DNA of 6,745 nucleotides from an uncultured Rhodospirillales bacterium (lineage in GTDB: Bacteria > Pseudomonadota > Alphaproteobacteria > Acetobacterales > Acetobacteraceae). The notes under the pieces were generated by a model that was not told the DNA's origin, did not search any database, and saw only the letters and a program-made list of their open reading frames with translations. Below are positions 1 to 6,745 of this stretch, piece after piece. Both the position numbers and the translations under genes were made by a program. The stretch covers positions 1 through 6,745 of the forward strand of contig CAIVDX010000472.1 in assembly GCA_903904805.1 (NCBI GenBank), given 5' to 3'. Each line of letters starts with the position of its first letter. Position 1 is the first letter of the stretch.

Positions 1-1905
<1,905 letters not shown>

Positions 1906-1909
1906 ACAG

Positions 1910-1957
1910 TCAAAAGTGTTTGGCTTCCTTTTTCAAACAGGAAGCGCGAGCTTTTGA
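1910..1957. terminator. Probable bidirectional terminator between clpB and the glycosyltransferase gene
   Basis: The convergent spacer contains nested inverted repeats. The outer arms are TCAAAAG (1910-1916) and CTTTTGA (1951-1957); the inner arms are GCTTCC (1923-1928) and GGAAGC (1940-1945). A competing hairpin pairs TGTTTG (1917-1922) with CAAACA (1934-1939). A-rich left arms and T-rich right arms on either strand, lying between the 3' ends of two convergent genes, suit a terminator used from both sides. The T-run is short (CTTTTGATT), so intrinsic strength is uncertain. Confidence 0.5.
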
Positions 1958-1962
1958 TTATC

Positions 1963-4899
1963 TCAAGCGGGCACTGCGGTTTTCTGCAGTGCCCGAGCCT
2001 GCCGCCCGGCGGCGACCAGCGCGTCGTTGATCGCCGCGGGTGCGAGCCCCAGCGGCACCACCCAGCCACGTTGCGCGAGGCGAATGCGTTCGGCGGGGGC
2101 GCCGATGTCGAACGACATCACATCGAGGCCCGCCTGCCAGGCGAGGGTGAGCGTGTAGCACCAGGTTTCCGGCCAGATCGAGGTGATCCAGGCGAGATCG
2201 CCATCCTGCGCGCGCACCAGCGAGACACCGCTCTCCTCGGCGTAGGCACCGGTGAGGGTGACAGCGCCGGTGTCGAGCAGGCGGGAATCGTCGCAGCTGT
2301 AGCCCACCAGCGAAAATGTCAGCGGCAGCCGCCGCGACGCGGCGTCGCGCGCGCAGGCGAGCAACACGTCGTAGCCCTTCTCGATGCCGATCGCGCCGGG
2401 CACCACCACCCGCACCGGGGCGTTGGGATCGGGGTTCTGCCTCGGCTGCGGGCTGATCTCCACCGGCGCCTCCCAGGCCACCGGTTCGGGGCGGATCTTC
2501 GGGAAATGGCGACGGAAGCGCCGCGCGGTGTCCGGCGAGGGGGTGATCTTTTCGTCGATCTTGGTGCCGAGATCGCGGATGCAGGTCTCGCACTGCAACA
2601 GGTCGGGCTCACCGCAATAGCGGTCACCCGCGCCCACCAGATTGATGCGCGGGCAGAACCAGGAATAATCGTGCAGCACCACCTCGCTGGGCACATCGAG
2701 CCGTGCCGGCAGGTGCAGCATGTCGGGGTGATGGCCGATGAAATGGTGGATCTCCACCATGGTCGGCGACTGCTCGGCGAGCAGCGCCACCAGCTCGTCC
2801 ATCTGGGCAGGAATGGCGAAGCGCAGATTGGGATAGCGCGCCTCATCGCCATCATAGACCTGCACCTCGAAATCAGGGCCGATTCGCACCGGGCGGATGA
2901 TGATCGGGCGCAGCCCTTCGGCACGGATCTCGGCGGCGCGTTCGGCCACGCGGCGCTTGACCCCGCCATCGCGGCCATGGGTCAGCAGGATCAGCGAGCG
3001 TTCGGCGCCGCGATCGGCGCGCCAGCGGGCGAGGTCGAGCAGCCGGCGCGCGGGGGCCGCGGGATCGCGGGCCACCCACCCATGAACCACCCGCTCATAG
3101 CCCGGATGCAGCCGCTCCAGCACCTGGAGATTTCGGGCAATCAGATGCCCCTTCGCCGCACCGAACGACCGCCCGCCGACATGGCCGACGAACAGGGTGG
3201 GCAGCCCGACATGGCGCCAGCCGACCGCACTGGCGCGCAGGCACCAGTCATTTTCCTCGCCGTAGCCCTGGCCGAACACGTCCTCGCGCAGCAGCCCGAC
3301 CTGGTCGAGGCATTCGCGGCGGATATACATGCAGAAGCCGATGCCCGTCGGCAGGTCGATCAGCGCGCCGCCGGTGGTGGCGGCGAGTTTGTCGAGCGCG
3401 GCGGTCTCCGCCATGTCCGGCACCGGATTGTCGGCATTCGGGCTGGGGTAGCTCATGATGGTGGCGTCGTTGGCGAACGGCGTCACGCTGCCTATGTCAG
3501 GCGCGGAAAAGGCCGCCGCGCGCAGCCGCTCCAGCCAGCCTTTGGGGACCAGAGTGTCCGAATTCAGCAGGATCACATCCCGCCCCTCGGCCAGACGCAT
3601 CCCCTCGTTCGCTGCCCCCGGGAAGCCGCGATTGGTGGTGAGGCGATGCAGCACGATGTGCTTCTTCGCCGCGAGATCATCCAGCAGCGCGCGCATCTCC
3701 GCCTCGGGCGAGCAATCCTCGACGATCACCAGGCGCGCGTTCTTCAGCGAACTGGCGCGCACGCTTTCGATGCAGGCAAGTGTCTCCTCCACCCCGCGAT
3801 AGACCGGCACGACGATGTCCACACCGCGCTTGGTGTTCACCGGCGCGGTGGGAGCGACGCCGATCAGATCAGCGGGCACACCGGCCATCGCGGCTGAGGG
3901 CGCCACATCAGCCCTGGCTTCGGCCTGAGCCGGCTCACGGCCAGCGGGGAAAAGACGGCGGATCGCCTCGATGGCCGCCGCGGCACTGCGTCGCTCCAGT
4001 CCGGGATCGATCGGGCTGCCATAGAGCGGGCGACCATCCACGCCGAGCACGTCGAGCCGCCCGCCATCCGGGCAGATCGCCGCGATCTCGTCGGCGGAGA
4101 CGCGAAAGCCGCGCGGCCGGGCGCCATATTTGGGATGCTCGACATCGCAGTCGAGGTCGACCTTGACGGTGATCGCAGAGTCCGGCGCGCCGGCGGCGCG
4201 CACGATGATCTCGGCCGGAGTCTCGGGGTCGGCCGGCAGCCAGGCCCAGCCCTCCAGCCCGCCGTCGCGCCCGGCGACGAAGCCCTCCACCCGGCCGATC
4301 GCGCCCGGGCTGATCGGGCTGCCGATCAGCGCCACGCCGTCATGCTCGACGGTCAGCGACCGTGCCTTCTGCCAGCCCGGGGGCAGCATGACGGTCGCGC
4401 CCTCGCGGTTCGGCGGGCGGAGGCGCACACCATCCAGCATCACCCGCAGCCCCGCGCGGGTCTTGCCGATGCCCAGCCCGACCAGCAGCGCGCCGTCCCC
4501 GGAGAGGCAGCACCAGCCTGGTGCGTCGGTGCCCTTCACGATGGCGCGCATCAGCGCGTGTAAGCCGCTCGAGACCGGTGGCGAGAGGCGCTGGAGCACC
4601 GGATGAAGTTCGGCGCGCGCGATGTCGGGGAAGCCGAAGCGGACACGGACGGCGGCCAGAACCACCCAGGCGTCCACCAGATCCTCATATCGCGCGACAA
4701 GTTCCAGCGGCTCGGAGGCGCGCGGGTCGCCGCGGGCAAGGCGCACGCGGCCGATCGCCATGCTGATACCGCGATCATCCGGCGCGAGGCGCTGCGCCTG
4801 CTCGAAGATGTGGTGCGCGGTTTCGAGATTGCCCGCAGCCTCCTCGACATCGGCGCGTGCGATGAGGGAGATGACGGTAGGGGAACGTTTTGCAGGCAC
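1963..4899 (-). CDS. Dual-domain glycosyltransferase (TPR-like, repeated beta module, GT2, GT4-like)
   Basis: This 978-residue protein has no signal peptide or membrane segment, so it probably acts in the cytosol on nucleotide-sugar donors in surface-glycan or O-antigen assembly. Residues 1-110 look like TPR helices. Residues 130-300 hold two modules that each end in DGxxLxGSPIxPG (187-199, 288-300), the second containing GWAWLPADP (217-225). The GT2 domain (about 358-610) has VDIVVPVYRG (360-369), VEDCS (393-397), the NRGFPGAANEG block (423-433), NSDT as the DxD-like site (446-449) and GEENDWCLRA (547-556) as the catalytic acidic block. The GT4-like domain (about 632-965) has LLTHGRDGG (638-646), HDYSWFCPR (743-751), a cysteine cluster (C749, C762, C770, C773), GIEKGYD (838-844) and WPETW with FDIGAPAER (930-938). 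The second Glu expected in the GT4 EX7E motif is Leu919. The start is GTG at 4899, the first possible in frame because a TGA lies 6 bp upstream; AGGG sits 8 bp before it. Substrates cannot be read from sequence. Confidence 0.9.
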   Translation of the reverse strand: MPAKRSPTVISLIARADVEEAAGNLETAHHIFEQAQRLAPDDRGISMAIGRVRLARGDPRASEPLELVARYEDLVDAWVVLAAVRVRFGFPDIARAELHPVLQRLSPPVSSGLHALMRAIVKGTDAPGWCCLSGDGALLVGLGIGKTRAGLRVMLDGVRLRPPNREGATVMLPPGWQKARSLTVEHDGVALIGSPISPGAIGRVEGFVAGRDGGLEGWAWLPADPETPAEIIVRAAGAPDSAITVKVDLDCDVEHPKYGARPRGFRVSADEIAAICPDGGRLDVLGVDGRPLYGSPIDPGLERRSAAAAIEAIRRLFPAGREPAQAEARADVAPSAAMAGVPADLIGVAPTAPVNTKRGVDIVVPVYRGVEETLACIESVRASSLKNARLVIVEDCSPEAEMRALLDDLAAKKHIVLHRLTTNRGFPGAANEGMRLAEGRDVILLNSDTLVPKGWLERLRAAAFSAPDIGSVTPFANDATIMSYPSPNADNPVPDMAETAALDKLAATTGGALIDLPTGIGFCMYIRRECLDQVGLLREDVFGQGYGEENDWCLRASAVGWRHVGLPTLFVGHVGGRSFGAAKGHLIARNLQVLERLHPGYERVVHGWVARDPAAPARRLLDLARWRADRGAERSLILLTHGRDGGVKRRVAERAAEIRAEGLRPIIIRPVRIGPDFEVQVYDGDEARYPNLRFAIPAQMDELVALLAEQSPTMVEIHHFIGHHPDMLHLPARLDVPSEVVLHDYSWFCPRINLVGAGDRYCGEPDLLQCETCIRDLGTKIDEKITPSPDTARRFRRHFPKIRPEPVAWEAPVEISPQPRQNPDPNAPVRVVVPGAIGIEKGYDVLLACARDAASRRLPLTFSLVGYSCDDSRLLDTGAVTLTGAYAEESGVSLVRAQDGDLAWITSIWPETWCYTLTLAWQAGLDVMSFDIGAPAERIRLAQRGWVVPLGLAPAAINDALVAAGRQARALQKTAVPA
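1968..1995. other. Strong 10-bp hairpin over the last codons of the glycosyltransferase gene
   Basis: CGGGCACTGC (1968-1977) is perfectly complementary to GCAGTGCCCG (1986-1995), with an 8-base loop. It begins 2 bp inside the stop codon of the - strand gene and overlaps residues near its C-terminus. No T-run follows on either strand, so it is not a classical intrinsic terminator. It could protect the mRNA 3' end or act as the stem of a larger termination structure with the adjacent repeat at 1910-1957. Confidence 0.55.
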
Positions 4900-4911
4900 T
4901 CGTCATTCCCT
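4900..4911 (-). promoter_or_regulatory. Ribosome-binding site deciding the GTG start of the glycosyltransferase gene
   Basis: On the - strand, AGGGA (plus positions 4911-4907) lies about 8 bases before the GTG start codon at 4899. An in-frame TGA between them excludes any earlier start. An ATG at plus positions 4906-4904 is closer to the site but in another frame, whose product has no family features. Confidence 0.6.
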
Positions 4912-5005
4912 AATTTGGCATACGGCAAGAGTAAGAGGTGGTCGCATGGTCGGCGCGCGCGGACAAGAGGCATCGGCACCGCGTGTTTGCCAAAGCACAA
5001 GAATC

Positions 5006-5010
5006 AGGAG
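5006..5010 (+). promoter_or_regulatory. Shine-Dalgarno AGGAG ahead of the mini-ORF upstream of crcB
   Basis: AGGAG lies 4 bases before the ATG at 5015. It is the best ribosome-binding site in the crcB leader; crcB itself has no convincing one in the 9 bases between the preceding in-frame TAG and its ATG. Confidence 0.5.
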
Positions 5011-5014
5011 CGGC

Positions 5015-5050
5015 ATGCACGGCGCGGGCCGACTCCGGCGGGGTGGTTAG
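5015..5050 (+). CDS. Possible 11-codon leader peptide upstream of crcB
   Basis: The mini-ORF reads MHGAGRLRRGG and stops at TAG 5048-5050, only 9 bases before the crcB ATG and in the same frame. A good AGGAG precedes it, while crcB lacks a clear site, so crcB may be translated by termination and reinitiation after this leader. The peptide resembles no known leader and is rich in Gly and Arg. Alternatives are a chance ORF, or a disrupted N-terminal extension of crcB. The remainder of the 160-bp spacer (4900-5059) shows no convincing sigma-70 promoter and no recognisable fluoride riboswitch. Confidence 0.35.
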   Translation: MHGAGRLRRGG

Positions 5051-5059
5051 ATTGCGGCC

Positions 5060-5440
5060 ATGGGAACTCTGACGACCTGGGCCGCGGTGGCGGTGGGCGG
5101 CGCGGCGGGCAGCCTGCTGCGCTTCTGGATGACCGGCTGGGTCGGCGGCCTGACCGGGCCGCGCTTCCCATGGCACACGCTGGCGATCAACGTGATCGGC
5201 AGCCTCGTGATCGGCTGGTTCGCCACGCTGACCGCCGAACGGCTGCCCATCAACACCGATGCGCGGATCTTCGTGATGGTGGGGATCTGCGGCGGCTTCA
5301 CCACCTTCAGCTCGTTCAGCCTGCAGACGCTGGAGCTGTTCCGCAGCGGCGAGATCGGCCTCGGCCTCGCCTATGTGCTGGGCAGTGTGCTGCTGTGTCT
5401 GGCGGCAGTCACCGCGGGCTACGCCTTGGCGCGGCTCTGA
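5060..5440 (+). CDS. crcB: Fluoride channel CrcB/Fluc
   Basis: This 126-residue inner-membrane protein belongs to the Fluc/CrcB family, which assembles as dual-topology homodimers and lets fluoride leave the cytoplasm passively. Length and four hydrophobic segments (roughly 5-25, 38-58, 67-92, 100-123) match the family. Diagnostic features are GGxxGSLLR near the N-terminus (13-21), the conserved Asn of the second helix (N44 in LAINVIGS) and GICGGFTTFSSF (75-86), containing the helix break that holds the structural sodium and the two fluoride-coordinating Phe positions (F83, F86). The ATG at 5060 is the first start after an in-frame TAG at 5048-5050. No obvious ribosome-binding site precedes it; a mini-ORF ends 9 bases upstream. 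The last 22 bp overlap the 3' end of hpnL on the other strand. No functional link to the hopanoid genes is evident. Confidence 0.95.
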   Translation: MGTLTTWAAVAVGGAAGSLLRFWMTGWVGGLTGPRFPWHTLAINVIGSLVIGWFATLTAERLPINTDARIFVMVGICGGFTTFSSFSLQTLELFRSGEIGLGLAYVLGSVLLCLAAVTAGYALARL

Positions 5441-6426
5441 GCGACCGCGCGGCGGGATTCGACCAGCTGCCAGATCAGCAGGATCGGCACCCACAGGGCC
5501 AGATCGCGTGCCCGTCGCAGTAGCGAGACCGCCAGCGCCAGTTCCGGCGGAACGCCGAACAGCGCGCCCAGCCCGCTATAGGCCAGCTCCTGCACCCCGA
5601 TCGAACCGGGCACGATGAAACCGGCGGTCAGCACCGCATGCAGCAGCGCCTCGATCGCAAGGGCGGCGCCGACACTCACCGGCGCGCCCACCAGCCGAAA
5701 TGCCAGCCAGCTCGCCCCCGCGGTCACCAGCCAGCACGCCACATGCAGCGCGAAGCTGAGCACCAGCCGCGCCGGCTGCCGATAGATCGCGTCGATCTCC
5801 GCCTGCAGTTGCTCCGCCTGGCCGGTGATGCCGGCGAACCAGGGCGCGGCGATGCGTCCGGCGAGAAAGCGGAAAATTCCGCCCAGGCCGCGCTGGGCCA
5901 GCAATGCGCCGGCGGCCAGGAGCGCGGCGGCGACGATGCCGATCCCGGCCGGCACCACCACGCCGGACTCCGGCAGGGTGCGCACCAGCACCAGCACGCC
6001 GAGCAGGGCGAAGCTGACCTGCGCGAGGAATTCGGCGGTCACGTCGGCGAAGGTGCTGGCCGCGGCCAGCGGAAAGGCGATGCCATGCAGGCTCACGGCG
6101 CGGGCGCCGAGAACGAAGCCGCCGATCGGCGAGAAGGGCAGCAACTGGCCGGTGGCGTCGCGCACCATGCGGCCCCAGATGAACAGGCCGGGCCGGCGCA
6201 GCGGCACGAGCACGCTCCAGGCCAGGCCCAGCAGGCAGAACAACCCGATCTGCACCAGCGCGTAGAGCACAAACCCGCCCCAGCCGACACGGCCAACCGC
6301 CTCGGCAAGGTCGGCCAGGCCCGCGCGGCCAACCAGCACCGCAGCGAGAACCAGACCGGCGGCGGCAAGCAGCGCCGGCAGCCAGCGCAGGAAGGTTCGC
6401 CGACGGGTTCGGGTGGGCGGGCTCAC
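5419..6426 (-). CDS. hpnL: Hopanoid-associated membrane protein HpnL
   Basis: This 335-residue inner-membrane protein matches, as I recall it, the HpnL family, a branch of the lysylphosphatidylglycerol-synthase/UPF0104 transmembrane superfamily found in hopanoid clusters. Its biochemical role is unknown; transport or membrane placement of hopanoids is a common guess. About seven to eight hydrophobic segments are visible (for example 14-33, 51-76, 123-149, 155-176, 221-245, 253-275, 307-322). Family-like blocks are WGRMVRDATGQLLPFSPIGG (84-103), GARAVSLHG (107-115), FADVTAEFLAQ (126-136), PGSIGVQELAYSGLGALFG (273-291) and LLRRARDLALWVP (302-314). No soluble catalytic domain is attached, unlike MprF. 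The start is GTG at 6426, with GAGGGG 9 bases upstream and an in-frame TGA further up. It is divergent from hpnA, 97 bp away, which supports the assignment. Its stop TAG (5419-5421) lies inside crcB. A generic flippase-like protein is the alternative. Confidence 0.85.
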   Translation of the reverse strand: MSPPTRTRRRTFLRWLPALLAAAGLVLAAVLVGRAGLADLAEAVGRVGWGGFVLYALVQIGLFCLLGLAWSVLVPLRRPGLFIWGRMVRDATGQLLPFSPIGGFVLGARAVSLHGIAFPLAAASTFADVTAEFLAQVSFALLGVLVLVRTLPESGVVVPAGIGIVAAALLAAGALLAQRGLGGIFRFLAGRIAAPWFAGITGQAEQLQAEIDAIYRQPARLVLSFALHVACWLVTAGASWLAFRLVGAPVSVGAALAIEALLHAVLTAGFIVPGSIGVQELAYSGLGALFGVPPELALAVSLLRRARDLALWVPILLIWQLVESRRAVAQSRAKA

Positions 6427-6435
6427 GCGGATCGG

Positions 6436-6441
6436 CCCCTC
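6436..6441 (-). promoter_or_regulatory. Ribosome-binding site of hpnL
   Basis: GAGGGG on the - strand lies 9 bases before the GTG start at 6426. No ATG or GTG occurs in frame between this site and the upstream in-frame TGA, so it supports the GTG start. Confidence 0.55.
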
Positions 6442-6492
6442 AGCAATTCAGCCAGACAGATGGGCTCGGCATGCCGGGGGCCTACACCAAGC

Positions 6493-6518
6493 GGCGCGCG
6501 CGTTCTATAGAGCGCGCC
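6493..6518. promoter_or_regulatory. Inverted repeat with palindromic -10-like core in the hpnL/hpnA divergent spacer
   Basis: GGCGCGC (6493-6499) and GCGCGCC (6512-6518) are inverted repeats flanking the perfect palindrome TCTATAGA (6504-6511). The palindrome offers TATAGA, a -10-like hexamer, on both strands. For hpnA it would place the transcript start only a few bases before the ATG at 6524, matching the absence of a Shine-Dalgarno sequence there. For hpnL it would give a leader of about 70 bases. No good -35 hexamer is seen on either side, so this may instead be a protein-binding operator. The rest of the 97-bp spacer shows nothing else convincing. Confidence 0.4.
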
Positions 6519-6523
6519 AGCCC

Positions 6524-6745
6524 ATGGACAGCACCCTCCCCCTCGGCGCGACACCGGAGACAATTCTGGTGACCGGCGCCACCGGCTTTGTCGGCGCCGC
6601 GGTGGCCCGCGCGCTCACCGCGCGGGGAGCGACCTTGCGCCTTCTGGTGCGCGCCAGCTCCGATCCCGCCAACATCGCCGCCATCCCGGGCGAGCGTGTG
6701 TTGGGCGACCTGACGGACCCCGCCTCGCTCGCCCGCGCCGCCGCC
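6524..6745 (+). CDS. hpnA: Hopanoid-associated sugar epimerase HpnA, 3'-truncated by the window edge
   Basis: The first 74 codons of an extended short-chain dehydrogenase/reductase are present. The Rossmann NAD(P)-binding motif VTGATGFVG (16-24) follows a short N-terminal extension; the next strand ends LLVRASSD (40-47) and a GDLTDPASL block (61-69) closes the visible part. This pattern and the divergent hpnL neighbour indicate HpnA, an NAD-dependent epimerase/dehydratase-like enzyme found in hopanoid gene clusters, cytosolic, with its precise substrate unsettled. ATG at 6524 is the only plausible start before the Rossmann motif. There is no clear Shine-Dalgarno site, and a -10-like TATAGA lies 12 bases upstream, so translation may be near-leaderless. 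The catalytic YxxxK and the rest of the enzyme lie beyond the window. A generic SDR epimerase cannot be excluded from 74 residues. Confidence 0.8.
   Translation, partial: MDSTLPLGATPETILVTGATGFVGAAVARALTARGATLRLLVRASSDPANIAAIPGERVLGDLTDPASLARAAA

Noticed and set aside
1954..3897. Long + strand open frame (647 codons) antisense to the glycosyltransferase gene
   Set aside because: Its translation is His/Arg/Gly-rich with no family features. It is a typical GC-rich shadow of the - strand gene, which has clear GT2 and GT4 motifs.
4904..4906. ATG on the - strand just upstream of the glycosyltransferase GTG start
   Set aside because: It lies in a different frame that yields a low-complexity shadow product. 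The in-frame TGA upstream of the GTG leaves GTG at 4899 as the start.
4900..5059. Possible fluoride riboswitch (crcB motif) upstream of crcB
   Set aside because: I looked for the conserved GAUG-containing stem and the downstream CUGAUG segment that form the pseudoknot, and found no matching arrangement. A covariance-model search would settle it.
4603..5523. + strand open frame of 306 codons running through the spacer and crcB in another frame
   Set aside because: It overlaps the well-supported glycosyltransferase 5' end and crcB and shows no family motif.
5638..6510. + strand open frame of 290 codons antisense to hpnL
   Set aside because: Composition is Gln/His/Arg/Ala-rich and lacks recognisable domains, while the opposite strand encodes a coherent membrane protein.

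Overview
This is a GC-rich chromosomal window. Gene content points to an alphaproteobacterium, most likely an Acetobacteraceae-type (Rhodospirillales) organism. The grounds are an alphaproteobacterial-style ClpB, hopanoid-cluster genes (hpnL, hpnA), and a large multidomain glycosyltransferase carrying a 'GWAW' module that I associate from memory with this group. The taxonomic placement is inference.

Layout, left to right. (1) Positions 1-1905, + strand: the 3' three quarters of clpB, a disaggregase, entering just after the Walker A region of its first ATPase domain. A 60-bp tandem duplication near the left edge repeats the Walker B segment. (2) Positions 1906-1962: a 57-bp convergent spacer with a two-part inverted repeat, probably a bidirectional terminator. 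(3) Positions 1963-4899, - strand: a 978-residue cytosolic protein with a TPR-like N-terminus, two related beta-rich modules, a GT2 glycosyltransferase domain and a GT4-like glycosyltransferase domain. (4) Positions 4900-5059: a divergent spacer holding the glycosyltransferase ribosome-binding site and, on the + strand, an 11-codon mini-ORF with a good Shine-Dalgarno sequence, ending 9 bp before crcB. (5) Positions 5060-5440, + strand: crcB (fluC), a fluoride channel. (6) Positions 5419-6426, - strand: hpnL, a hopanoid-associated membrane protein whose 3' end overlaps crcB tail-to-tail by 22 bp. (7) Positions 6427-6523: a 97-bp divergent spacer with an inverted repeat centred on the palindrome TCTATAGA. 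(8) Positions 6524-6745, + strand: the first 74 codons of hpnA, cut by the window edge.

The genes do not form one pathway. clpB (protein quality control), the glycosyltransferase (surface glycan assembly) and crcB (fluoride export) look like independent units. hpnL and hpnA form a divergent pair at what is probably the edge of a hopanoid biosynthesis cluster continuing to the right. I see no CRISPR array, insertion sequence, phage gene, tRNA or complete new defence system. The two most unusual things are the duplicated Walker B segment in ClpB, which is either a real allele or an assembly chimaera, and the dual-glycosyltransferase protein with its uncharacterised repeated module.
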